A program made the position numbers and the translations under genes. DNA of 64,000 nt from Geosiphon pyriformis (taxonomy: Eukaryota > Glomeromycota > Glomeromycetes > Archaeosporales > Geosiphonaceae), in NCBI GenBank assembly GCA_016748015.1, contig JAAOMT010000682.1, positions 4,709-68,708 of the forward strand, written 5' to 3'. The stretch's first letter is position 1, and each line of letters begins with the position of its first letter. The notes below the pieces were generated by a model, which searched no databases, was not told where the DNA came from, and saw nothing but the letters and a program-made list of their open reading frames with translations. This document shows, in pieces, positions 55,046-64,000 of the stretch.

Positions 55046-56100
55046 TTACATTCAAGAAAAATTGAGTATCTAATTGTGCTTTGGCCAAGTTAAACTTAGA
55101 TAATCTTTTTATTGATAAAAATATATCTTAATACCAATAAAATTCATTTTTTCTAACTACTACAATTGATAAGTCACTAATAAACAAAAAAGTTTTCTTA
55201 ACACTTTGGTTGATAGAAATGGCAACTGTTTTCTCAACATTTATAAAAATGTCATTAATTGTAAAGAATTCACTGGTTCTATCCAAAATGTACTGTATAA
55301 TTGTTTAATTATTGTAAATCCAAATTGTATTATTTATAAAAGTTCTAACAACAAGGTAAGTAACTATTTTGGCTTAAGTTTTTATTTTGCCAGTTTTTGT
55401 TACATACTTTGAATTAACTCTGTATTTATATAAATGGTCATATCTTTTAATTTCACACAAAAAAAAGTCATAAAAAATCCTTCAAAAAAGTAGTGAAAAG
55501 ACTTTATCTTAATCAAATCTATCTTGTATCTTATAACTATTTGAAAAGCCAAAGTCTGTTATTATTTTGTTGGTTCAGTTCAAGTAAATGTTTTCAAAAA
55601 CTTAATAAATCTATTGCACATTTTAATATGTTTTAAACTAATTTTCAAATGATGTTATTTAATCAAATTATATGTTTTATACATATCTTAAAAAACTAGC
55701 CAAAACTTATAATCTTTTTTTAAAGCATTTTTTATTAATAAACTAATAGCAAAAATAAGAAATTGAGTTATAATATTCTTTAAAACTAAAAAATTGTTAT
55801 CTTAGAGAATGTTAAATTCACTATAAGTTGATAAAATACAATTTGATAAAATTTTAGACAAAATTTTTCTTGCTATTTTGATTAATACAATAGGCTATGT
55901 GTTTATAAGAATTCTATCCCATTTATATGACTTGAGGATTATAAAGATCCAGACATTTTTTCAAATAACTAGAATATTACTATAAATTAAACAAAAGTTT
56001 AACAAATTTAAAAGACATCCTAATACTAAATTATCACAATATTTCTAAAATTTATTTAATATTCCTAAAAGATTGGCAGCTTTGTTATCAGGCAAGTTTT
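55046..56100 (-). mobile_element. LINE-c, 5' part (reverse transcriptase)
   Basis: Minus-strand sequence aligns with LINE-b RT: LPDNKAANLLGILNKF (about 56095-56050, equal to LLGKKAAGFFGISNQL), GCLLNLLNFCL, KSYKWDRILIN, IVLIKIARKILSKILS, then the motif A area, where AATGCTTTAAAAAAAG (about 55720-55700) equals the LINE-b ALEKN segment and is followed by LVLxDM. The right-hand end at 55046 reads KFNLAKA...NV and continues at 24679 (WFYT), as in LINE-b AKTYLNVWFFTN. Similarity is lost beyond about 56100. Confidence 0.75.
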
Positions 56101-56433
56101 TAATTAAGATTCCAATTGAACCAAATTGAACTGAACTTTGAATGTTGTTTAAATTCAGTTTGAATTATAAACCAAATTTAAATTAAACCAATTTTTTAAA
56201 GTAAATTTAGTTTGAATTTAGCATTAAATTTTTTTAACAACTCTGAGTTTAATTCAAGTCTAGTTCAAAGTTTACAAACTTGTTTAAGTTTGATGGAATT
56301 AAAAAAATATATAACTTATACTACTTGTTTATCAATTATTATTTTGTTTAATTATTATAATTAATTAAAAAAATATATAAAACTATGCATATATAATAAC
56401 TCCATTTTTCAACTTACCAAAATAAATTCATTG
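56101..56433. other. AT-rich stretch with recurring TTTGAA/TTCAAA motifs
   Basis: Between LINE-c and Gyp-5. CAGTTTGAATT, TAGTTTGAATTTA, AAGTTTGATGG and AGTTCAAAG recur within 56140-56300, giving a weak inverted-repeat texture. No ORF or element end is recognised; it may be further LINE-c sequence or another repeat. Confidence 0.45.
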
Positions 56434-57293
56434 TGTTATAGGTAATTATTTGGGTAGTTGAAGTAAATAACAAATTTGTAACTTGGTATTCAATTGATAT
56501 AAAATAATAATAATCTGAAGGTTTTCACATTCTGAAGGTTTTGATTGAGTTTTTTGTATAATGGACAGAGATTTTCGTGTTATTTTATCTGTAGCTTCCC
56601 AGAATCACAATTCAGTCAATTTTTTTTCAGCTTAGTGGCCAGCAATTTTTTGGTAAGCAATTCATAATTTTTATGCATTTTACCCACTTATAAAGGTTTT
56701 TTACTAGACAATTTTTAACATCAATAACTCAGTGTTTAATCTTTAAAAAGTTTAGTAAACCACTAACAAGATACAAAAATAAAAAAAAGATAAAATAAAG
56801 ACAATTTAGCCATGATCAAAAGCTATTGTTTCTGTGTAGTTTAAGTATCAATTATTATTAACATTTAGAGTTGATAGCAAGCAATTAGATTTGAAATGCT
56901 GAATAAGTATATTTATTGATATTTAAAATGATATGGTTTCTAATTAGAAAACAATAACTAATAAATTTCTGTTTGGAAATTCTGTTTTTTTTGCTTCTAA
57001 TGCTACTATTATATATACATATTTTCTAGTTTTATAGAATTGCTTTGGATCATCTGTTCTTACTAGCTATTGCTTTATTTTCTTATATTATAACTAATTA
57101 TCTTATATTATAGCACGTTATCTGATGTTATTATATGTTATTCTGTGTTATTCTGTATTATAACACATTATTCTATGTTATAACATATTATCCAACATTA
57201 TTGCACATTATTCTGTGTCTTTTCATGTTTTGTCATGTTTTTTTAGATCATGTTTTTTTTTTTTTTTGATAGGCTTTCTTTTTTTAAGTAACA
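56434..57293 (-). repeat. Gyp-5 3' LTR
   Basis: TGTTATAGGTAATTATTTGG to TTTTTAAGTAACA. The left part resembles Gyp-3 LTR R/U5 in reverse complement; the right part holds the TTAT array seen in Gyp-1. A 16-base T run lies at 57252-57267. Confidence 0.85.
57088..57215 (-). repeat. 10-bp-phased TTAT array in Gyp-5 U3
   Basis: TTAT recurs every 10 bases for about 13 units, 57088 to 57208, in the same phase pattern as Gyp-1. The array in the 5' LTR spans about 63882-64000 and is cut by the window edge. Confidence 0.85.
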
Positions 57294-57299
57294 TTAATT

Positions 57300-57704
57300 T
57301 TTTTTTTAATATTGAGCTCCTGTAAAATTAGTTGTGTCTGTTAATAGAACTTCATTTGTGTAATGTTTAATGGTTATGTCAACTATGGTTTTTTGTAGAT
57401 CTTTAAACTATTGATTAAGTCATTTGTTCTATGTTGTTGACTGTTATCTTTTTCAAAAATCCATCCAATAATATGTTTGAACAATGTTGGAAAGCAATAT
57501 ATAATCGACATGCTGCTTTGTAGTGTAGTGTTAGATTGCTCTTTTTTACAAATTTTTCTACTTGTTACATTGCTTCTTTGTTGAAAGTTTTCTGGTTGTA
57601 GCCTTTATATGGGGTTTTTAAGTTTAATTGTTCTCCAATTTTGTAAAACCAATATGTTGAAAGGAGTCTTTCTTTCCACTTCTGGGCATTGTTTAGTGTT
57701 TACT
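57300..57704 (-). pseudogene. Gyp-5 C-terminal module, 3' half only
   Basis: NNAQKWKERLLSTYWFYKIGEQLNLKTPYKGYNQKTFNKEAMxQVEKFVKKSNLTLHYKAACRLYIAFQHCSNILLDGFLKKITVNNI. It aligns with the second half of the module in Gyp-1 and Gyp-4. It starts immediately after RT sequence at the deletion junction. Confidence 0.7.
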
Positions 57705-57720
57705 TATACTTGATATTTTT
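57705..57720 (-). other. Deletion junction RT to C-terminal module in Gyp-5
   Basis: Minus strand AAGTATAAGTAAACACTAAA joins RT-end sequence (Gyp-3 48483-48495, ATACAAATAGACAG) to module sequence (Gyp-1, GAGTAGACATCTGATAATG). TAGACA is present in both parents, now TAAACA. Confidence 0.7.
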
Positions 57721-58668
57721 GGTTTGAAGCTGGTAAAATAGTTGAGCAAGTTTGGAAAAGTTTTTAATAAAATGGCAGTAGTAACTTGCAAATCTCAAGA
57801 ATGCCCATAGTTTAATCAAGTTGATTGGTACTGGAAATTTCTTTACTATCTCAATCTTATCTGGATCTGTTTTGATGCCATCTTTGCTTATGACATGTTT
57901 CAAGAATTTTAATTCTGTTTTGCTAAAGAAGCATTTGTTTGTATTCAATTTTAATCCTGTACATTTGAGTTTTTTGAAAACTTGTTGGAGATGATAAAAA
58001 TGATTATCAAATGTTTTTAAAAACACATTGGTGTTATCCAAATATACGACTACTGATTTTCATAGTAATCCAATGTAAACAATTTTCATTAATCATTGGA
58101 ATATGGCTGGAGCATTTATTAAGCCAAATGGCATTACTTCAAATTCAAAATTTCTCTTTTTTTTTGTGAATGCAGTCTTTTTTTTGTTGGCTAAATTTAT
58201 GGCTACTTGCTAGTAACCACTATCTAAATCCAATGTTGAAAACCATTTCTTTCCACTGAAAGCATCAAATAATTTTTGGATCTGTGAAATCAGATAACTG
58301 TCTCCATGAATAACTCTATTGAGTTTTCTATAATCCACACAAAAGCGAATTTTTCTGTTCTTCTTATGGACTAGTACTATTGGCAATGACCATAGACTCA
58401 TGGATGGTTGAATTAATCTGTTGTCTAGCATTTGATTGATTTCTTGTCAGATGATTTCATGGCTGGCTGGTGGTATTCTGTATGCTTTTTGTTTAATTGG
58501 TATGACATTTCCAGTCTTAATCCAATGTTGAATAATGTTAGTTTTGCCAAACTTATTTTCACTCACAAAAATATCAGTGAAATTGTTAAGTAGCATTTTG
58601 ATTTGTATATGTTGTAGTGAGTCTAAGTTTCCCAAGTTTATTTGTTTCAATTGTTCTGATTGGAGCAA
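57721..58668 (-). pseudogene. Gyp-5 reverse transcriptase, decayed
   Basis: IPIKQKAYRIPPASHEII, SLWSLPIVLVHKKNRKIRFCVDYRKLNRV, FSTLDLDSGYxQVAINL (first Asp kept), MPFGLINAPAIF, VVVYLDNTNVFLKTFDNHFYHLQQVF (YLDN, GAT AAC; about 58035). It ends FASYYCHFIKNFSKLAQLFYQLQTKNIKYK, then the deletion junction. Confidence 0.85.
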
Positions 58669-58680
58669 ATAACATTTATT

Positions 58681-58971
58681 TCATCCATATATAGCTTGTA
58701 ATGTGATGTTCACATATTTACATAGTTGTGAGAAATCTGAAATGTGGTTTGGTAATTGGTCCTCAACTTTAGTGGTTAAATATTCAATGATAGTTTCTTT
58801 TGGTATTTTGACAATGTCTCCAGTCATGTTGTAAATGGAGATTTTAATATGATAATAGTTCTTGGCTGGTATATAGAGATTAGTAAGTCCAATCTCTTCT
58901 GACTCACAAATAGTTGGCTCTGCTTCAAAAATCTGGGCTTGATCCTTTACTTTCTTTTCTATCATTAACAT
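58681..58971 (-). pseudogene. Gyp-5 beta-rich linker
   Basis: An open 96-codon piece: LTNLYIPAKNYYHIKISIYNMTGDIVKIPKETIIEYLTTKVEDQLPNHISDF. Best aligned with Gyp-3. The fold is not recognised. Confidence 0.55.
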
Positions 58972-59039
58972 ATACTAATCATATGATAGAATAGAAATTG
59001 GTTGACAGATGGAAATAATTTTTCTCTTGTCAACAACTT

Positions 59040-59485
59040 TTTCTTCTGTCATATTGACTGGTATGTCTATTCTATTCGTGAATTCAAATCCATTTATCCC
59101 TCTTGCTGTAATCCCTAATTTTTCCCTATTTTCTACTAAAACTAACTGAACTACTTTAACCAAAGACAGAAATATTGCCTGTGCTATCTTTTTATTTGGT
59201 TCTATGATGTAGGTTTTTTCTGAGTTATTTTGTAACATTGCAATAATATTTTTTACATATTCTGTATCAATTATTCCTCCTTGTATATTAATTTTCTTTT
59301 TTACTAAACTATTCTTAGATGCTAGTTAAACCATAGTAGTTGCTAAAATTTCCAGTGCTATTTTGAGATTAATACAGGTGTGCAAATGTGGTTCCAATTT
59401 GATGGCTTCTTTTCCTAAGTATTTCAAATCAAATTTTGTATCAGTATTATGTGCACATTCTGGCATAATATCTTTATTATTATCA
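59040..59485 (-). pseudogene. Gyp-5 dUTPase-like domain
   Basis: Motif 1 ECAHNTDTKFDLKYLGK (about 59460-59410), motif 2 ASKNSLVKKKINI, motif 3 GGIIDTEYVKNIIAMLQN (catalytic Asp kept, about 59280-59228), motif 4 KKIAQAIFLSLVKV, motif 5 region INGFEFTNRIDIPVNM (FGSxG loop degraded). The open part is 59238-58975. Confidence 0.8.
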
Positions 59486-59490
59486 CTAAA

Positions 59491-60480
59491 CTATTTAAGT
59501 TTCTGCTCCTTAAAAAGATTCAGAAGTATAATGTATTGTTTGGAATTTAAATTGGAGTTTGAATTGTTATTATTTTGGTTGTTATATTGGACAAAGCTGG
59601 AACCATTGTTATTATCATCATTGTTGTTGAAGTTTAAATTGGGATTAAACATTGATTCCAATTCAGATATACAGCTGTTAATTGGTTCTTTCTCTTCTAA
59701 AATTGTGTAGATCATGCATGATGGTAGATTGTAAATGAGGTCACACTTATTACAATATTGAAAGTTACAGAGAATTAGACAATGTTGACACAGTTGAGTG
59801 TTCAACTGCTCTAAATGTTGTTCTTGTTCTTTCTTGGTATGTGTTAATTCTTGGTAATTTTTGTGAAATTGTTCTGGATCTATAGAGTCTAAGACAATAT
59901 CTGAATTTGGGCCCCAATCAAGTTTTATAGGTTCTGGTAGATTGTTTTTGATTGTTTTTATTTCTTTTGGTAATGCTTCTTTGATTTTGGTGAAGACCAT
60001 ATGCCAAATTTTATTATTGTTATGTGGACAACTGTCCAGATATTTGACTGCTTGTTATCAAATGACTTCTATGGAAGTTTTTTTTCTTACCCAGTTACTA
60101 ATTAGAATCATGTATTAGCACAATTTGTCACAAGTTTTTCCTCATCTAGAGATGTTATTTCATATTTTTTTATCTAACAGAGTCTCTTTACAAGTCATGC
60201 ATAGCTCATTGTCTTATTTTTTTTGTTTTTTTGGTTATCCAAACTGTTTGAAGATGCAGAAATGACAATAGAACTTTGTTGCCATTGGCCATTCCTTATT
60301 GTTGCTACAGCATGTGCCCATTGATGACAATTTCTTACCACAGTCGACACATACTAGCTTTGGTTGACAGTAGTTTGGCTGGTTTTGTGTGGTGGTGATG
60401 TATGGAGTATGAGTGAAGGTACTTGCTTGTGGTGAGTCATTTTCTATTTCTTTTTCTTTTTTTGTTGTTGTTTCAAGAAG
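59491..60480 (-). pseudogene. Gyp-5 multi-CxxC linker and Asn-rich spacer
   Basis: KLVCVDCGKKLSSMGTC (about 60365-60310), ELCMTCKETLLDKK (about 60215-60180), DNCAxY and LDSCPHNNNKIWHMV (about 60030-59998), then LCQHCLILCNFQYCNKCDLIYNLPS (about 59795-59725). The Asn-rich spacer NFNNNDDNNNGSSF...NNNNSNSN follows. Piece 60000-59491 is open for 169 codons. Confidence 0.7.
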
Positions 60481-60559
60481 GTATGGGCAGCAATTTATTG
60501 TGGTTTTTATTAGCCCACAAGACTTGGTAGGCTTCTCAAGTAGGTTTTTTCATTTCCTC

Positions 60560-61010
60560 TTTAAATTCAATTAGTGGTTGTGTGATGATTGGCTTGAAGT
60601 GTCCACAGATTGCTGATACTCATGTGTGATAATCATGTTGGCTAAGCTAGAGCTCCTACATAATCCAGTCGAGCATTGCATTGGTTTTAGACAACCAGTT
60701 ATTACTAATGAGAGCTTGGTACTAAATGGCTTTCATGACTAAAACCTTGATTGGTACAATAATACTATTAACTTCAATAGAAAATTGTTAATTTTGTCAA
60801 TTGAAGTTTTGGTAGCTCTATTAGCAGTAATAATTTTGGTACTGGCAGCATGATCAACTTGGCAACCTAATTGGTCTATGAGTTGTCATGTGATGATGCT
60901 GCCTGCTGTACTATTGTCTAGATCAGCTTGATGGCCTGCCCATTAATCTTGGCATTAGTGTATATGGCAGTAATAAGTTTTGTATTAAGGGCAGTTTTAT
61001 TAAAAAAAGG
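60560..61010 (-). pseudogene. Gyp-5 protease, decayed
   Basis: NTKLITAIYTNAKINGQAIKLI, then a one-base loss and DNSTAGSIIT in place of LDSGSAG, so the DSG motif is lost. QVDHAASTKIITANRATKTSIDKINNF and YQALISNNWLSKTNAML follow. Confidence 0.75.
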
Positions 61011-61559
61011 GGTTTTAGTTGGTTTCTTAATTTTGAAGGAAAAAATGGCTGCTAACAATTTGTTGTTGGTAATGGTAGCTGAAGATATGTTGTTGTTAAT
61101 CATTTGCTTCAAGAAGATTTCCAGATTGTTGGTTAAGGTGTTTTCTGAAGTAACCAAGAAACTCAGATAGTTCTGAAAACTCAGATTTTGGTTGTACCTA
61201 TTTTCCAAATTTCTGGAACATAATTCTAAAGTGTGTTTGGATAAACTGGAGATTGGTTGATAAAAAACTATTGTTAATCTCCAGTTTTGCTAAACAATTC
61301 TCAGTCTTTGGTTTTTGGGTAATGTTTGGGTTGAATTTTGTGATGGAATTTGAATTTGTTGAGGTTGATATATCACTTGTGGCTGCAGTTGGTAGATAAC
61401 TGGTGCTAGGGTTTGATACATTGGGGTTTAGTAAATTGGTTGCTGTACTACTTGAATGTAATGTAGTTAATAATAATCTTGATTTGGATAGTGGTTTGAA
61501 GTTTGAAATCTGTGATTGGGGTTTTAATATTAATTTTCTGACTGTGGTTGATTGTAATA

Positions 61560-63185
61560 TGCCCTGTAGTTAGCTCTAAGATAATTTTGTTTACCATAAT
61601 TGTAAAAAATACATGTCTTCTGTTGCCATAGTTAATTGACTGATAATGGTAGACATGTCTGATTTTAAGACTAACTAGAGTTTTCTGAGTTGTTGTAATG
61701 TTGTGAAGGTTGATAAATAAACTGATTGTTATTAGCTAAGTACCCTTCAATTTTCTGATTAATGAAATCACTGAATTGTTTCAGCTTAGAATCCCATTTA
61801 GATGACTCATTTATTACTAGATTTACAGCTTGGACATAATTGGTTTTAAGTTCAGCAGCTTCAAAATCTCTGACATTTGTGACTACAGCTTGGAAATCTG
61901 TCAGGTGTAGTGGACATACATGTTGGAGTATGCTACTGTACAGGCCATGAATAAATTGGTTCAAGATTTGTGGTACTGTAAAATAATCAGCTTGTATTGT
62001 CTAAATTTGGCATAGGTTTCTATAAAAGTGTTCCAAGTAAGTAGTAACTGCTTTGGCATTTCTTTGTTTAATAGTGGTAAAGGTATTGGCCAAGCAATTG
62101 ATGCTGTTATTGTTGCTAAAATATCTTAGAAACTTAAGCTTAAATGTGTTAAAATCTTGGGCTTTGTTTACTAAGCTTTAGTATCATGAATTGGCAGTAT
62201 TCTGAAAAAAATATAGAATGGCTTGTAGGGCTCTGTCATTATTTCATCTATTGGCTGTGATGGTTTTTTCTACATCATTTAGCCACACTTGTACATTATC
62301 TTTCTCACCAGTAAATTTTTCTATTTTTGCAATTGGAGCATAGGCCATAGATGCAAAGGGTTGCTGCTGTAATGGCAATTGTTAAAGTAGTTGTTGTGGT
62401 TGCTGCTAAGGTTGTATGGGTTGTTGTAGTGGTTTGGCAATTGAGTCAATGGATGGTTGATTAATTAATTAATATTATCAGGTTTGGGATTGTTCTAAGT
62501 TTGAATATTCAGAGTTTTAATTTCTGGGTTTTCTACAATTGAGTTTTAATAGTTGAATTTTTGATTCTTGTCTTCCTTTTCTTCTGATTCAGTTACTTTT
62601 CAAGGATTAGCTATTCCAAAATCTGGTTGGAGTAATGGTAATTGAAATCCTGATGGCATAGTTAATTACAATTTAAATTTTTCAAAGTATTTGCCATACA
62701 TATCTAATAAGTCAGCTTTTAATTGTTTGCTTTGAAATAAGATTCAAGCTAGTGGTGTTTTCATGAATGATAATATGAATCCTGATGATATATTAATGAT
62801 ACTTTCTGAGATGTGGTAATAGGATGGATGTGTTGATGAATTGACTCTTTGTTTCTTCCAAGTGAGTACTTGTATTTCTTTAAGTATTATTGGTGGTGTT
62901 TGCAATCTTCCTTTGTCTTTGTTTGTGTAGATGATTAGGTATCTTTGTTGAGTGTGGATTTCAATTTCTTTATTGATTTCCATGAGGATTGCTAAAAAAT
63001 TATGATTTATTGGTAGGCTGGTATTTTGAATTAATTCATTGTAAAAATTTTTTCTAGCTGAGTCAGTTTCTATTAGTACTTCCAGCAAATATGAAATTCT
63101 CTTGTTGACATAAAAGTTGAAGGCTGATTTTGCTAATAGGTAATTGTTAGTTAATCCCAAGTATTAATAGTAGTGTTGAAATAAG
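61560..63185 (-). pseudogene. Gyp-5 Gag, decayed
   Basis: The N-terminal domain 63160-62744 (MGLTNNYLLAKSAFNFYVNKRI, LAILMEINKEIEIHT, VLTWKKQRVNS) is open for 138 codons and of the Gyp-3 type. The capsid runs from MAYAPIAKIEKFTGEKDNVQVWLND (about 62350) to FIHGLYSSILQHVCPLHL (about 61900). The knuckle site reads FYNYGKQNYLRANY, where Gyp-3 has CHYCGKQEHLQFEC, so the zinc ligands are Tyr or lost. A Tyr/Gln-rich tail follows to about 61200. Confidence 0.8.
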
Positions 63186-63192
63186 AATTATA

Positions 63193-63209
63193 CCTTACAG
63201 GGAGTACCA
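63193..63209 (-). promoter_or_regulatory. Primer-binding site of Gyp-5
   Basis: Minus strand TGGTACTCCCTGTAAGG, two bases inside the 5' LTR. Confidence 0.7.
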
Positions 63210-63211
63210 AA

Positions 63212-64000
63212 TGTTACAAGTAATTATTTGAATAGTTGCAGTAAATAACAAATCTGTAACTTGGTGTTCAATTGATATAAAATGATAGTAATCTAAAGGT
63301 TTTTGTGTTCTGAAAATTTTGATTGAGTCCTTTGTATAATAAACAAAGATTCTCATGTTATTTTATTTGTAGCTTCCCAGAATTGCAATTCCATTAATTT
63401 TTTTCTCAGCTTGGTGGCCAGCAATTCTTTGGTAAGCAATCTATAATTTTTACGTGTTTTATCCACTCACAGGGGTTTTTTGCCAGACAATTTTTGATGT
63501 TAATAACTCAGTACTTAATCCTTAAAAAGTTTAATAAACCATCAACAAGATACAAAAATAAAAAAAAGATAAAATAAAAACAATTAAGCCAAGGCAATAC
63601 AAGTTAGTATCCTGTCAATAGTCATAATCAAGAACTATTGTTTCTGTGTAGTTTAAGTATTAATTACTATCAACATTTAGAGTTGATAGTGAGTAATTAG
63701 ATTTGAAATACTGAATAAGTATATTTATTGATATTTGGAATGATATGGTTTCTAACTAAGAAATAATAACTAATAAATTTCTGTTTTTTTGCTTCTAATG
63801 CTACTGCTATATATACATATTTTCTAGTTTTACAGAATTGCTTTAAATCATCTGTTCTTGCTAACTATTACTTTATTTTCTTACATTATAACTAATTATC
63901 TTATGTTATAGCATGTTATCTGATGTTATTATATGTTATTCTGTGTTATTTTGTGTTATAACACATTATTTTATATTATAATGCATTATCCAATGTTATT
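63212..64000 (-). repeat. Gyp-5 5' LTR (partial)
   Basis: Begins TGTTACAAGTAATTATTTG and is collinear with 56434-57293 until the window ends inside the 10-bp array. Confidence 0.85.

Larger units (their letters stand above)
56434..64000 (-). mobile_element. Gyp-5: internally deleted Ty3/gypsy element, 5' LTR cut by window edge
   Basis: The 3' LTR is 56434-57293 and the 5' LTR starts at 63212 and leaves the window. The interior is only 5.9 kb: Gag, protease, CxxC linker, dUTPase-like, linker and RT are present, but RNase H, integrase and the first half of the C-terminal module are missing. It shares Gag type, Asn-rich spacer and pol sequence with Gyp-3. Lacking integrase, it could have moved only with proteins from another copy, unless the deletion occurred after insertion. 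Confidence 0.85.

Noticed and set aside
55206-55412. 68-codon plus-strand ORF near the Gyp-2 edge
   Set aside because: The minus strand here aligns with the LINE-b RT, so this is a shadow ORF of LINE-c.
1-64000. tRNA, rRNA or other structured RNA genes
   Set aside because: I saw no cloverleaf, A/B box pair or rRNA block. The repeated TGGTGCTC sequences are primer-binding sites, not tRNA genes.

Overview
This 64-kb window is AT-rich, CpG-poor eukaryotic DNA made almost entirely of old transposable elements. The one host gene is the last exon of translation initiation factor eIF5 at the left edge (2-265). The repeat families read like those of arbuscular mycorrhizal fungi (Glomeromycotina): APE/RT/RNase H LINEs, and Ty3/gypsy elements whose Gag-Pol has a Cys-rich linker carrying CDxC...CxxC motifs. 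That assignment is inference from recognised protein families; the genus cannot be fixed from the sequence.

Layout. 266-2740 is extremely AT-rich and empty. LINE-a is a 3' fragment (2741-2987 and 3944-4285, +) split by solo LTR sLTR-1. LINE-b (4286-11830, +) is nearly full length and split near its end by sLTR-2 (10691-11574). A 380-bp spacer separates its tail from the poly(A) tail of LINE-c, which lies on the minus strand. LINE-c is a single copy spread over 44 kb (12210-13250, 23502-24679, 55046-about 56100). Gyp-1 (13251-23501, -) sits inside its RNase H region. Gyp-2 (24680-55045, -) sits just downstream of its RT. Gyp-2 is split in its protease by Gyp-3 (31172-51833, +). Gyp-3 is split in its protease by Gyp-4 (34357-44316, +) and in its dUTPase by sLTR-3 (45842-46748, -). 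So LINE-c contains Gyp-2, which contains Gyp-3, which contains Gyp-4. Gyp-5 (56434 to beyond 64000, -) is a separate element lacking RNase H and integrase.

The five gypsy elements share one unusual plan: Gag (N-terminal domain, capsid, CCHC knuckle), aspartic protease, multi-CxxC linker, dUTPase-like domain, beta-rich linker, RT, RNase H, integrase, and a C-terminal module I cannot identify. All have LTRs with TGTTA...TAACA ends, a primer-binding site starting TGGTGCTC two bases inside the LTR, and 4-bp target duplications. Their U3 regions carry short-period tandem arrays (10, about 19-20 or 40 bp) upstream of a TATA box.

Every copy is dead. Mismatches between paired LTRs that I scored are transitions, often CA in one copy against TG in the other, the mark of CpG deamination. 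Catalytic motifs are hit in all five copies: the RT motif reads DN instead of DD, and the protease active-site Gly is lost. Boundaries marked approximate were placed by eye.
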